A DNA stretch of 64,000 nt, from positions 28,020,501-28,084,500 of the forward strand of contig NC_092568.1 of the NCBI RefSeq assembly GCF_037975245.1, given 5' to 3'. The position numbers were made by a program, and so were the translations under genes. The stretch is from Apostichopus japonicus. Lineage: Eukaryota > Echinodermata > Holothuroidea > Aspidochirotida > Stichopodidae. Shown piece by piece: positions 1 through 11,964 of the stretch; position 1 is the stretch's first letter, and each line of letters opens with the position of its first letter. Under the pieces are notes generated by a model, which saw nothing but the letters and a program-made list of their open reading frames with translations, made no database searches and was not told the origin of the DNA.

Positions 1-367
1 TGTTCCAGATTATGTGTATATTTTCAGTGACAATCCACATGCTTGTTTTTAATACTTTATTCTTGGCACTCAGCCAAAATAGGTCTTTACGTTGTTTCTA
101 ACCAGTTTGACGGAGTGATCACTGCGTGAATTCATGATGAATACATTCCACAAAACAGTGGAGAAAGACTAATTTGGGAAAACCTTTAATGGATTGAATC
201 AGAGCACATACTGTACTAACTTAAAAAGGTTATTTTTCCCCAGATGAAATACTAATTTTTGACTGAAAGAGATTGTAATATATGGTGGCGCTCTTGTTTT
301 GTACCTGGTAGGGATATTAAACAATCTAAACGGCTTAAATGAGATCTAAAGGTTGAAGTATGATAGT
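1..367. other. No gene seen
   Basis: AT-rich sequence without splice-bordered open frames or recognisable repeats. Confidence 0.5.
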
Positions 368-1556
368 GATTCTACCAATACATCACACGAACGGAGGGGT
401 AACATGGAGTAACATTTTGATCGCTTCATTGCTTTAAAGTATTTAAGAATGAACACTTGACAGTTCATCCACAGGGTGGGTGAAAAATATGCTTAGAAAG
501 GCCGTTTAATTCTAGATTCTACCATACATCACACTACAGTTCTATATTACACGGAGACTTCAAAGCAGAGTGTTCATTCATGCACAAAATAAGGAAGACA
601 CATCGACAGTACAACTGACACTTTGCTTCATTTTATTTCACTGTCAACATATTGGAAGCTTTCTTAAAGCTGTAAGATGCATTCATCAGACACAACATGA
701 TTACGGTATAAGTCTAAGGGATAATGTGATGACTTTCCGCATACGGGAAGCGATTAACAAAAGACATTGAGCTTCTTTTGCAACCCATACAGTCCAACAA
801 AAATCTGTTCCTTATACAAAGTTTCTAAAAACGATTTTGTATACCTTTCCTGTTGCTTGAAAATAAGTTTCTTGTGGAAAGTAGCAAACGTCTTTTCAGA
901 GTTCTATCCCGCTACGCGAAAGATTCTGTCACAGGGACTCACTTGTTGTGCGCCAGAGAAACTGCAGCTGCCCGCGTATTGTGTGCTTTGTATTTGTCTG
1001 TGCTTATTTAAGACTGGCACATCCTTTAGCCACCTTGATGTTTTAAGAGCTGAATGAGCCTATCCAAGTCAGAGTTACAAATACGTAAAATTATTTTATT
1101 ATCAACCGCACAAGTTCTTGGAACCGAGCCTGCCAAAGTCAGGACTGTAACAAATTGTGGACTTATATATACCTAGCCTATGAGCCGTGGTAATGTGACG
1201 CATATAAGCTTGTACCAACGCACTTACCAGTTAGGGTTCGTTTGGAGTTCTTACCTACTCTCAAGAGCAGCGTTTTCGTGGAATTGACAGCTTCTTTCTT
1301 TCTCTGAGTGATATTAACAGGAATTTACGATAGGATAGCATTAGCATGACAACAAACGACCTTCCACTTTGTCAGACGGAATGAAGCACAATACGTACTG
1401 GATCACAGCAAACAAATGACATTGCTCCACATGTACTGTCAGACTATGGGAAAAGACTTCTGAGACGTCCGTTCACCTGAAGATCCAACTGTACAATGAA
1501 GCGATCAAACTGTTACTCCATGTAATACAGCAGTATAGTGTGATATATGGTAGAAT
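368..1556. repeat. Inverted-repeat pair bounding about 1.2 kb
   Basis: About 62 bases at 368-428 match the reverse complement of 1495-1556 with a few mismatches and a small gap; shared pieces include ATTCTACCA, ATGGAGTAAC and TTTGATCGCTTCAT. A third related piece (ATTCTACCATACATCACAC) lies near 515-535. The interior has no convincing gene; two short open frames at 570-1057 look random. It is probably an old non-autonomous DNA element or the remains of one. No target-site duplication was found. Confidence 0.5.
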
Positions 1557-1704
1557 TTACAATTCACCTGTCCAGTCTGAGCAAAAGCATTTCGTGTAGT
1601 AAATCATATCTTTGTATTAGAGCTCCAAGAACCATCTTTCCTTATATTTGTGAACTGGTTTTCCTTTTTAAAAGTCACTCCGGCTTTATCATATGAAAGC
1701 AGGA

Positions 1705-1944
1705 CACTTCGCCCAAAAACCATTTCGCCCGACTGCTATTTCGCCCAACCTTACCATTTCGCCCAACCAGCCTGGTCATATCGCCCAACCAGCCTGGTCA
1801 TTTCGCCCAACCTGCCTGGTCATTTCGCCCAACCAGCCTGGTCATTTCGCCCAACCAGCCTGGTCATTTCGCCCAACCAGCCTGGTCATTTCGCCCAACC
1901 AGCCTGGTCATTTCGCCCAACCAGCCTGGTCATTTCGCCCAACC
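1705..1944 (+). repeat. Left arm of FB1: 22-bp tandem subrepeat
   Basis: TTCGCCC motifs recur every 22 bases from about 1802 to 1934, joined by AACCAGCCTGGTCA. The four outermost copies are more diverged. Open frames here (1650-1998) only reflect repeat periodicity. Confidence 0.85.
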
Positions 1945-2237
1945 TTGATTAAATATGATACTTCAAAAGAAAACGTTCGGGAATTGCTAACGTGTTAGGG
2001 CTTAGGTTTGATAGTAAACGTTCGAATATTAAGGAATATTAGGAAACTTGAAGTCCTTTACTTAATAAAACTTTAGTAAGGAAACGTTCGAGAATTTTTA
2101 ACGTTACAGGATACGAACCGAATATTAAGGAATCTTGAAGTCGTGGTTTAATTGATTACATATGTGATAACATACGTGGTTACATTATTAAAGTGGTTAC
2201 ATTGATTAAATATAGTAGTTCAATATTACGGACGGGT

Positions 2238-2239
2238 TT

Positions 2240-2327
<88 letters not shown>
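2238..2327. repeat. TA dinucleotide microsatellite
   Basis: About 45 uninterrupted TA units in the centre of FB1. The length is probably variable and prone to assembly error. Confidence 0.95.
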
Positions 2328-2331
<4 letters not shown>

Positions 2332-2404
2332 AATATTTTTATATAATTTAATAAGGAAACGTTCGGGAATTGTTAGTCAGTAGGATGGATCAGGTTATGT
2401 TATC

Positions 2405-2690
2405 CCACACCGATTCCCCTTTGTTTGTATAATAATATAACTTCCATATAATAATAATATAACTTCCAATAATATAACCCAATATAAATGAAATTGAACT
2501 AATGAAATAGAAACGGTTATATTATTCCACACCGATTCCCTTATGTTTGTATAATAATATAACTTCCATATAATTTTAATATAACTTCCAATAATATAAC
2601 CCAAAATAAATGAAATTGAACTAGTGAAATAGAAACGGTTATATTATTCCACACCGATTCCCCTTTGTTTATTTGATAATATAACTTCCA
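2405..2690. repeat. 122-bp tandem repeat, about 2.3 copies
   Basis: CCACACCGATTCCC occurs at 2405, 2527 and 2649, each 122 bases apart, followed by near-identical AT-rich sequence. It is internal to FB1. Confidence 0.85.
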
Positions 2691-2880
2691 TTGTATGAGT
2701 AAACGCCTAAAGTAGCGTAATCCTCCCATATACCTGAAATAACTGCTCAGAATCCGATCGATATCGAGCGGACCTCACTTTATTTACCTATTACGAAGTA
2801 ACCTAACCCAAAATAAATCAAATTGAACTAGTGGAAAAGAAAAAGTGATATTATTCTGACTGAATATTAGTTAAAATAAG

Positions 2881-3035
2881 GTTGGGCGAAATGACCAACA
2901 CAGTTGGGCGAAATGACCATGCTGGTTGGGCGAAATGACTATGATGGTTGGGCGAAATGACCAGGCTGGTTGGACGAAATGATCAGGCTGGTTGAGCGAA
3001 ATGGCAGTTGGGCGAAATGGTTGTTGGGCGAAGTG
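2881..3035 (-). repeat. Right arm of FB1: inverted subrepeats
   Basis: Eight copies of GGGCGAA-type motifs, more diverged from one another than the left arm, with a terminal end matching the left terminus in inverted orientation. Confidence 0.8.
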
Positions 3036-3144
3036 ACTAGAAAGCTATCATATTTACTCACCCTTATTCATTTATAGTCTCATCTAATCTAGTTTAATTT
3101 GCAAAATTGAAAGAATTTCCTCCTGGTTGCATTTTACTTCTCAG

Positions 3145-3205
3145 GACTATTTTGCTATGCCCGTCATTGTCAAGAGTAGCAATAGCTATGAAGTTTCTTC
3201 AACGT
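3145..3205 (+). CDS. Putative early exon of the TRIM-like gene
   Basis: The exon follows an acceptor at TTCTCAG and ends at a consensus donor (GTAAGT from 3206). It reads DYFAMPVIVKSSNSYEVSST and leaves one base over, so the next intron is phase 1 like every later intron in this gene. It is a weak call because it is short and its 5' limit is open; the true start codon of the gene was not located. Confidence 0.35.
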
Positions 3206-3271
3206 GTAAGTAAATTGCAATTTGCAATTTCTTCCAGTTCAATACCAGTCAAGGTCATCGGTGGTGAGTAG

Positions 3272-3461
3272 CAGAGGAAGATGCTCTCAATCGTATTGTA
3301 CCAATTATGAAGACCAAGGCAACAATTTGGGGTTTTGTGAACAGTGTTGTAGACGGTACAGAAGGTACCACTTGGATAACTCCGAAAGTCACGGCTCAGC
3401 AACTTCTAGCAGAAGCACTCAAAGAGGCCTTCCCTTGATTCATCTAGCAAGCCCTCACCAG
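3272..3461 (+). CDS. Putative exon 2 of the TRIM-like gene, frameshifted
   Basis: From an AG at 3270-3271 the frame begins with SEEDALNRIV and runs to LLAEALKEAFP before a stop at about 3436. If one extra T in the CCCTTGA stretch (3432-3438) is discounted, the frame continues with DSSSKPSP and ends at a donor (3462) in phase 1, matching the next exon. A competing frame is open across 3222-3506 but is rich in Arg, Cys and Ser and would not match the phase of the next exon. The acceptor lacks a good pyrimidine tract, so the borders are uncertain. No known domain recognised. Confidence 0.35.
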
Positions 3462-4174
3462 GTATGGAATCTGAAGTATTCAACCAAAATATTAGTTACT
3501 TTATAATTATATGTTGTTGAAGGCTTGCCCATGTGTATCCAAAAGGAATTTCAACCGGTTTTCTTAGACAATGATCATTAAATTCATGATAGATTGCATA
3601 ACACTGGAAATAATTTCAAGTGGAACCATTGATGTCATCATAATAGTCAGTAGAATTGAAAGTTAGGCCCGGGTCTGTAGGATGTAAATGACCGATAGTG
3701 AGTTTAATTATTTGTTTTTGTTATTCACAACCTCACACAGTCGCATATGTAGATAAGATTTGAAATATTGGATAAGGAAAAGTCTAAAAAAAGTAATGTG
3801 TTTGGTGTGATTTTATGGAAAAGATGCAAGACATTGACAGGAAACTTTTACAGTTTTCATTTTCAAGGGTGATTTTTCATACATTAAAGAATGTGTGGTT
3901 CTGTAATGTTCGTTATTCAATATTAGGTTTACAAACAGGAATTGATTCAAGTTTCCTACAGTTTCTCCCATTCTTCGGAAAGAAAACAGTTTCCTCAGGA
4001 ACAAAACTGAACACTTGGACAGAGTGTGAGAACGTACTACATAAAAGTTCGAATCTGTATCCAAAGTTATTTGGAAAGTTCATGAAGTACAATACCTCAA
4101 TCAGATTGTGTCAGTCGTATGATCAATAGTTTTAACATTTTTAAAATATTGCATCCTCAACCATCTGACTACAG

Positions 4175-4456
4175 AGAGCCAGATACTCAGCATACTAGAC
4201 GCAGTCAACAGATTTAGGCCTTCAGAAACTGCTGATTCGTCAAGTTCCTTTTCCACCAGCAATAAATCGCACGGCTTAAGTAATGTGAACAAACCAACTC
4301 CAAGTGCAAGTTCTAAAGGTACTGCAGGTGGTGGACATGGTTTTTCCAGCAGTGGGAGTGTTCCATCTAGTGATAGCCAACATAATGCATTGTGCCAGCA
4401 GAACGCTTACATGAGCAAACAGGAAAATGCAGGTGCACGACCCAAACAATACAAAG
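4175..4456 (+). CDS. Ser-rich low-complexity exon of the TRIM-like gene
   Basis: It is bounded by acceptor GACTACAG and donor GTATCG, with phase 1 on both sides, and encodes about 93 residues. It starts with the ordered-looking segment SQILSILDAVNRFRPSE and then turns into a Ser/Gly/Asn-rich linker. Joining to the exon at 5345 restores the frame exactly. It is probably a disordered N-terminal extension ahead of the RING domain. The phase agreement across four exons is the main support; there is no homology evidence. Confidence 0.55.
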
Positions 4457-5344
4457 GTATCGATTTATATAATTCAATGGTGATATAGTCTAAGTAAAAG
4501 CAAACCCAAACAATAAAAATGTATTGATTTATATTTAAGGGTAAATATAGTTAACGTAAAAGCAAACCCAAACATTTATCTGTAGCTTATATGCGATAGT
4601 TATTTGCGATGGACAACTCTCCAAAATAGAAGAAAATCACGTTTAACTTTTGTGTGAATATTTGAGTGTTACTAGACTTGTAAGGGGCTACCAGTTTGCC
4701 ACTGTCTGATGTCATACTCCCACTATTTATGTAGGAACGTTATGGTATTGCTTATTCCCTCTGCAATGTTTTCACAAGTCCATCCCTAAAACAATCTATC
4801 ACAGAGAAGTGGGCTATTTTTGATGCCATTAGAGATATTACCTGTTGACCCTGTAATTGCTCGGAGTGTGACAACGAACAAGGGCCAAATGTGTATATCA
4901 TTCAACACAGTATCAAGTCTCAAAAAAATGTTTTAATCTCTTTGACTGAGTATACGCCGTTCAAAATTATTTTAGCACATTCAGAAACTGACAGTTGTCC
5001 TAATTATGTTGAACCATGGAGCTATAAACAGATGTTATAGCTCCAAGGTTGAACGTTGAAAGGTCTAACGCCAAAGAGCTTGAATTTCGACACTGAAGAA
5101 AATTGAAAATTGAATGTGATGATCATTGGATAAGGGTCTCAAATGAACTAGTGTGTAACTTTGCTGCTCTTTTCTGTATTAAACTATATATGTAAAACAT
5201 AATTGAAAAAAAGGAAATGATTGTTTTAGTTTAAATAATTGTTTGTTTTTTTAGTTCTAGTCCTTTTTTCTTGACAGAATCAAGAACTGTTTGTTCTCTT
5301 TTAGTATTTGCTTCATTTTTTTCTGAACCTTTTATTGTTGACAG

Positions 5345-5398
5345 CAACGAGTAAATTCAAAACTAGTGAATCTTCCACCAAGAAATCTTCAAAGAAAG
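5345..5398 (+). CDS. Small Ser/Lys-rich exon of the TRIM-like gene
   Basis: It has a clean acceptor (TTGTTGACAG) and a perfect donor (GTAAGT), is 54 bases long with phase 1 at both ends, and encodes TSKFKTSESSTKKSSKK. The basic, Ser-rich composition continues the linker of the preceding exon. It is too short to be found except through splice signals and phase. Confidence 0.6.
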
Positions 5399-5504
5399 GT
5401 AAGTAGAATATGTCCAACGAGAAGATTTTTCAATGAAATAAGATAGTAACAAAGTTAATAGTCAGTGTCTTAGTCAACCTTCTAATCTTGATGTCCACTA
5501 CTAG

Positions 5505-5537
5505 TATGCAAGAGAAAGCCAGAGCCAGCTAAGGGAG
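5505..5537 (+). CDS. Micro-exon of the TRIM-like gene
   Basis: 33 bases between an acceptor (CTACTAG) and donor (GTAAAA), encoding CKRKPEPAKG with phase 1 on both sides. It continues the basic linker and fits the frame of the RING exon. Confidence is limited because the exon is so short. Confidence 0.5.
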
Positions 5538-6524
5538 GTAAAAAAGTTTGTAAATTGAATGTTGACCTTTGCACCCATATGGAGGGCAGGTAGAAATTTC
5601 TCTACTGCTCTGGCTTCTGTCAAAAACGAAAGGTGATTAAAACAACCTTGTTTTGGTTTTTGCACTTTTCATAACAGAATAATACCTCTTACTCTGATTA
5701 TTAAGATGTGCTACTAGTGAAAATATTGCAGGTACTCCTAAAGTTGTGTGTAAACTACTGGTCACCTTTTCAATTGATATGATCAACTTTGTTTCAAAAT
5801 CCAAAAAGGTTGTGAAGTGTTGAGAACGGTGATGCAAAAATATGAATGCTCTTCAGGACAATAGTATAATGATTGCAGGTACCCTAGCATTAAATTCACT
5901 AAACAACCACCTCCTGACAGCTTCCCTTAACTTCACTTATTGTAAATGATTTCATCATGCTGAACTCAAAGGTCATGGAATACTTTATTTGATGTTGGGT
6001 AAGAAATATTACATAAAATGGACAAATTTGTAAAACCCTTTGTAAACAGGTGTAGCTTTCTTCATCATATACACAATACATTTAGAAATTTATCTATCTG
6101 CAGTATTGTATGTGTTCAAAAGCTTAAAAGCGCTTCACACAAATGTAAATCAATAATTTTGCTCAAAGTAGAAACACTTCGGTGCTGTTGCAAATATTAC
6201 AACAATCTTTGGGGAATAGAAAATGCTAAGGAATGTAGCAGCAAAAGCTTGCCTTTTCTGTGTGTTTTAATATTAACTTCTTATAATTCACTGTAAAAAT
6301 TTATGTGGCTAACTTTTTACATTAAATGTTATAGTTAGACTACTGTAGGACTACCGATTGATAGGCAAACATATGTCTTGAACAATAAAAAAAACGCACT
6401 GTTTGAAGTTGAAGCAAACGTTATTTCCATGTGCAATTATGGTGTTAATAAATCTTATTTGTTGATTTCTTTTATATCTTATCGCACTAACTCTCATTTT
6501 GTTTACGTACATTCCTTCCGAAAG

Positions 6525-8089
6525 GAGTGATTGTGAAAACCATGAGAGATAACCTGCTATGCCCCATTTGTCTTGACCTGCTGGAAAATGCAAAAACACT
6601 TCCATGTCAACATGTGGCCTGCAAAAATGCTTAGAACCATGGGTGGCTAGTAAAGGTCAGCTGAGATGCCCCACTTGTAATACCAGACAAAAGGAACCCG
6701 TTGGTGGAGTCCATGGGTTACCTTCTAACTTTATGATGAACAATCTGGCAGCTGAGATGAAGAAACTGGACACAGGATGAAATAGAGACAGGTATCTTTG
6801 AGGAGGAGGAGGAAGAGGATGAGAAACAATCAGGGTCTGGCGCCCCTGTAGCAGCAGCTTTGTCACCTATAAATTCATTTTTAGATTTTACTTTTGATTA
6901 CACCAGCTGGCAGAGTATTCCTGTGGCTGAGACGAGTTACTTGGAAATACTGGGGAAACAATTCAAGGTGAAGGGATCCACAGCAAAACTGAAGTTGCAA
7001 TTTTGTGATGTACAGGGCCAACCCATTCGAGGCAAATCCAGAGATGGTATTACAGCTTTTGTAATACATCCGGACGGAGAGAAAATTCCGATTTTAGACG
7101 TAGCCTTTAGAAAGAGGACTGGAGATTACACAGTCAGTTTTGCAGCAGAGCAGATAGGAACACATTCAGTTAAGGTAACCCTGAACGGGGAGTCAGTTGT
7201 TGGATCTCCATCAAAAATTGTGGTACGACCAAACGGGATTATGGATCGCACACTGAGCCCCACTTTGCATGCACCCAAGGGAATTTTGGCCACACCTGAT
7301 GAAATTTATGTCACAGACGAAAGTGACAAGGTCTATGTACAAACAGATTGGCAGGATGATTGGGATGGTTTTGGCATGGACAAGCCACACCACAAAGAGT
7401 TTACACAGATATCACCCTTTGGTATCGCAAAATGCAACGATAAGCTCCTCATCACAGATAGCTACAACAATTGCATCTACGTTTATGTTCACATGGTATG
7501 CATGACCAACTTTGGGAAACGAGTAATGGAGCAACCAACTGGGATAGCAGTGAGTAAAGATGGAACAATCTACGTTGCAGACTGCGCATCAAATACTATT
7601 GACGTATTCCTGCCCAATTATTCCCACAAAAGAAGCATTGACGCCAAGGGGAATGGTTCCCTCAAACATCTTGCCCTAAACCAATCAGAGGATAGAATTA
7701 TAGTGGCAGACGACAAGACCAACGTTATTAAGATCATCGATGTTAACAGCGAAAAGGTGGTTAAATTCATCAAGACGAGGATCAGTCAAGCACTGGCAAC
7801 TCCTTTTGGTGTTGCATTAGATCATGAGGACAATATATATGTATCAGTGACATTTGACCCATCAAAGTTGACCCCCAAAAAAGGAACAGCTAAGCATTTC
7901 AGGCGAAAAGGAGCTGTCATGGTATATAATTCAATTGGTTATTTCCTTGGTACGATCGGCGAAAAAGAATTAATAAATCCCCGTGGTATTTGCCTTATTA
8001 ATGATGATGACGATTCACCTCGACTCTTGGTTGTTGAAGGTGGTGATTCTGAATCACAGTTTGGGTGTATACAAGTATTCAGCCTGTAA
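6525..8089 (+). CDS. RING-filamin-NHL protein (TRIM-like), last exon, frameshifted in the RING
   Basis: Probable E3 ubiquitin ligase exon. From the acceptor at 6523-6524 the frame gives VIVKTMRDNLLCPICLDLL and a RING finger (C-x2-C-x11-C-x-H-x2-C, later CPTC), then an acidic Glu run (about 6797-6830), a filamin/ABP280-like Ig domain (about 6980-7225) and six NHL blades (about 7250-8080; cores such as SPFGIAKCNDKLLITDS, EQPTGIAVSKDGTIYVADC, INPRGICLI). No B-box is seen, unlike canonical TRIM2/3/71 proteins. One base is missing at the A-run near 6622-6627 and one is extra near 6774-6776, so about 150 bases of the RING are out of frame while the flanks share one frame. An intact frame from about 6781 to the stop at 8087-8089 encodes filamin plus NHL. 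The family normally ubiquitinates targets or binds RNA through NHL; the substrate here is unknown. Confidence 0.8.
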
Positions 8090-11074
8090 TACAAAATAAG
8101 GCTGCCTACATAAAACTAAACACTGTTAAATGAACACTAAAGCATATTGGATGATTACATATTGTAATAACATCTAGTGTACATTGCAACATGAATATGA
8201 ATTACCTTTCATTATCTTAAACGAAATACTATTTCATATGTAACCGTGCCTTATATATAAATATTTCCAGTACATGTGTGGATAAGAATATTGGAAGTCA
8301 TTGATTGCACACATGCATAAATCATTAATTTCTCTGAGACATAAAAACGTTTGTTTCCAAGACATGTTTCTAAGTGAAGAGGCAATATACCACTTTAAAG
8401 GTAAATTACTTTCCTAATACTTACTCGTCTTTATTGATGGAAATCCGTGCTTGAAGTTATTTTCCAAAAGGGCCCTCTTGCATAAAGAGAAACATGTGGA
8501 TGCTGAAATAAATTCGTTATGTAAATCTACTCAAAGTTGTATGATTTTCATGTGTAACATTTTGGATATTCTTTTATAGCTTAGTTTTGGTTCCAATGAT
8601 TCAAAGGTTCCATGGAACATTGTGGTTTGAGCAAAGCTCACCTACAGTCGGGATTATTATTATTTTTTTGGCCACTGTATGCCTACATTCCTTGTTCAGG
8701 AGCTGATGATATGATATCATATAAATATAATAATCCACTTTTCTTTTTTCTTCATGACGGATGTGCAATAGAACTAAGATCTTTTTTAAGACAAAGCTTG
8801 ATTTTGCGTAGAGTGTACCACTATATGTGGCTCAATACATATAGTAACCGAAGGTACAATAAAGTATTGTTAGTATGTTTAATACTCTAGTTACACAAGA
8901 TTATCAGTGATGATAGAATTGTGCATAGTTTCCGAATATTTGCTCAATTCAAAGATAAAGTATACACTATACTTCCTGTGAGCAAAAATTTCCATTTTAG
9001 ATACACTGATCCATCCATCCTTCCCTTTCGTTGAGTTGCTTTCAATTGTCATTTTCTCATTCTCGTCATGTAAATTCAACAAAATATCGTCATTAATGAT
9101 TGCCAAATATCGTTCTTGTCCTTTTGAAACATTCTATCAGGTATAAGGTAGTTCCATGTGTCTATTACTCATTCATTTCTGATTTATTGTGATATTTACC
9201 CCACGGGTATATTAATGTCCGTGAAGCTTAAGTTGAAATTTAATCATAACTCCTGCAGGCCCATAGCTAGACTTGTTCATTTTTAGTTCACAATAATTGG
9301 TTTATTGTTTTCCAATTTCTGCATAAGTAATCATCACAATGTTTATTTAAAAGGGTTAAGCTATTAAAAAGGACACAAGAAGATACTAAGTAATAAAAAA
9401 TCAGGTATCTTTCTTGACAATGTTGAAATATGGATCCAATTTGGACCAATGAATAATAAACTTAAACGCCATCAGATGGTCACATTATGTCTTTCTAATT
9501 ATTTTTTCTGTGAGGTTTTTGTAGCGTATATCCTTCTTGATCAAGTAGTCACAAGGGTCGGATTTAGCGTGTGTGTTGGGGGGGGGGCAGGCAATGGTTG
9601 GGGCCCTTTCAGCATAACCTCCATTTTGTATAGCTATTGTTAGCTTAAGTGTAACGACTGCGCAAATTGAGTATCACGTAAACATATCTCGGATGATTCA
9701 GATCAAATTAGCGATGAGATTGTCGTAGTGCATATCGTCCGTATATATATCGCTCATCTCTGAAGACGACGATTTTATATTGAAATATAAGGGGACTTCT
9801 GAGGAAGAGGAGAGGGGCTTGAAGGGGGGATTTCATGAATAGGAAATTTCCATTATAACTTAGCTTACATGAAACTTTTTCATTACAATTGAACATGATA
9901 TCAAGCTGAAAATTCATGAATGAGAATAACATACCAGTTCAAAGCTTACGCTAAATCTGAAGACTAGGGCCACAATTTATAGTAGAGTGAAACAAAACAA
10001 TATTTATTACCGAGAGAAGCCCATTTCTTGAAGTCAGGTTCATATATGTTTCTGTGTCTGGATGGTTATTAAACTATATAATACGTGAAAGGAACTATAA
10101 ACAGGTGATTGCTCTGACCACAAGCTGAGATGTTTGGCACTTCTCATAGTCATTGAGGCAGGTAGGCAACAGCCAGATTAAACATATTTGAATGTGTAAC
10201 AATTCCAATCAAAGTTTGCTAGTAAGAGGGGTATTCTGGTGATTAAAGTTGATCGTGTTTAACTGAAGTTTTTGGAAATCTTCAGCACACTTATGTCAAA
10301 AACACATCTTCTTTGCATGATGTATGGCAAGCATACAATATTCTGTGAATTCAGCATCAGAGTGGATGATGTCATAATGGCAATGGAGCTGTGCCTTGTG
10401 TGCAAGTGTATTTGTTGTTTATGACTTATAAGATAATGCTCCTAGAAATAGGTAAAGGTTTAATGGAATTCTAAATAAATGATACGGTACATCTAAAGCC
10501 AAGCAAGTATTTCCAAGTATGATTGCATTTCAAGAAAAACTCCACGACCGATACTCCATATTGAGAAGAAGTTCGAAGATGGGAAGAATGGAGAGAGGAA
10601 GGGAAGGGGAGGGAATCCATCAACTTAATAATTAGTTCATCCAAATTTCATTTCCCATTAAATACATACACAGATGGTTGTCTTATTGTTGCATGCACTT
10701 TAATAGCAGGACAGAAATACAAATACATATATATACATACTATACTTTAAACACAATTTCCAATACTAATAACACCGAAGGAAAAGTATACAATCCATTT
10801 TACCACACAGTAAGCCTACCTAGAGTACATTATAGTGCCGTAAATAATGTCATTACATGACTACACAAAGGGAAAAGTGTTTGACTAAACGGAATTGAGT
10901 AAAAAATCCCGAATATGACTAAGGAAAATTTATCACATGGAAAAGGTACTTGCATGTCCTTATAATTCAGACACATCATCGTACCATAGATACGATCAAG
11001 ACCGCACTGCAGTAGTCTAGTCAACCCAACAGATTTGTCGATCTCGATACGGGTAGGATTAAATTGTCAAAATA
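8090..11074. other. Noncoding AT-rich interval
   Basis: No supported exon was found. It holds a short poly-G tract at about 9579-9588, typical of the small elements downstream, and scattered AT-rich sequence. The open frames here are short and lack splice or homology support. Confidence 0.5.
8507..8512 (+). promoter_or_regulatory. Candidate poly(A) signal of the TRIM-like gene
   Basis: AATAAA lies about 420 bases past the stop codon, followed by GT/T-rich sequence. Plausible but unverified. Confidence 0.35.
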
Positions 11075-11355
11075 AGGGTACAGCAGAACCCTGCCGCACC
11101 TTTCGGTGTTGCAGTAGATCAAAAAGACTGACATATTTATTTCATTGACTTTTGCTTAAAACCAAGTGTTTGGAAATAATAACACACGCAGTTAATATTC
11201 ATGATCCTAGTGGATATTATCTGGGAACAATTGGTGATCAAGATCTGGTACAAACCCGTGGTATTCGCATTGTCAATGACCCATCACCGCAGCTCTTGGT
11301 GGTTGAAGCTGGAAAATCTGAACAGAGTTCATGTATAAATATTTACAGAATTTAA
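11075..11355 (+). pseudogene. NHL-domain paralogue fragment
   Basis: The reading at about 11090 (PAAPFGVAVDQKD, then a stop) parallels ATPFGVALDHEDNIYV of the NHL exon upstream. A second segment (HDPSGYYLGTIGDQDLVQTRG to SSCINIYRI, about 11197-11355) parallels its last blade and C-terminus, including the RG, LLVVE and CI positions. In-frame stops and a lost frame between the pieces mark a decayed copy. Only the last two blades survive. It lies about 3 kb downstream in the same orientation, which suggests an old tandem duplication. Confidence 0.75.
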
Positions 11356-11519
11356 TTGAAGATTATTGTGGTAGAAACACTATTGTAGGATTGTTTTCAG
11401 AAGGGAAGGCTTTTTGTTTTAAGAATGAGTGTTTCTGTCAGTTTGAGGAATCGTGGAAATAAGTATTCATACACATACAGCTGGTGTTTTTTCTTGCATA
11501 CAATTCGGCGCATGTATGT

Positions 11520-11690
11520 ACATGGGCGGCGATCCGTACTTTCGAGTGGGGGGGATATGACCTTGTTCACTATCTAAGCGTAGCGCCACCATGGGTTGGC
11601 GCGAAGCGTACAAGAAAATTTTGGGATTTACAAACCCTCTAGATGGCCGGAAACGGCACTTGCCGAGGTTTCCAAGCGGCATATACCCAA
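11520..11690 (+). mobile_element. R1-family element fragment, copy a
   Basis: Poly-G tract, then the R1 core (TATCTAAGCG, GCGCCACC, TTGGCGCG, CGTACAAGAAAATTTT) and a trailing GCCGGAAACGGCA segment. The core can form a GCGCCA/TGGCGC hairpin. Confidence 0.7.
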
Positions 11691-11964
11691 CTTTAAAATA
11701 GGGATATCATGTCCGAAATATCTCATAATCAGGATCCAAAATACTTTTTTTTTAATTTCGGGTGTTATTTTGGGAAAATTGCACCTGTCAATCTTGTTTC
11801 AGGCGCTACGTTAGAATGTTCGAGAGCTCTTTATATTATTCGATGAAGAAAATGGCCTCATGCAGGCTATTATAGGCCTATACACATGCAATACACAATT
11901 ACACATAGTTACATTCCTAGGTACCGAGTGCTAGGGCATCGAGGTGAAACGTACGTGTATTAAC

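Larger units (their letters stand above)
1705..3035. mobile_element. Foldback-type element FB1
   Basis: The left arm (1705-1944) holds 12 copies of a unit containing TTCGCCCAA, mostly at a 22-bp period; the right arm (about 2881-3035) holds eight copies in the opposite orientation. The outermost bases also match as inverted repeats (CACTTCGCCCAA against the complement of TTGGGCGAAGTG). The 8-mer TATCATAT occurs at 1687-1694 and again at 3046-3053, each ten bases from an arm end, and is a candidate target-site duplication. The centre holds a TA microsatellite and a 122-bp tandem repeat and no transposase. The architecture resembles foldback elements; the family is not identified. Confidence 0.75.

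Noticed and set aside
1650-1998. Two overlapping open frames rich in AQPAWSFRP or SPNQPG
   Set aside because: They are translations of the 22-bp subrepeat of the foldback arm.
3222-3506. 94-residue open frame as the true exon
   Set aside because: It is Arg/Cys/Ser-rich and ends in a phase that does not fit the next exon; the alternative frame with one indel fits better. Not fully excluded.
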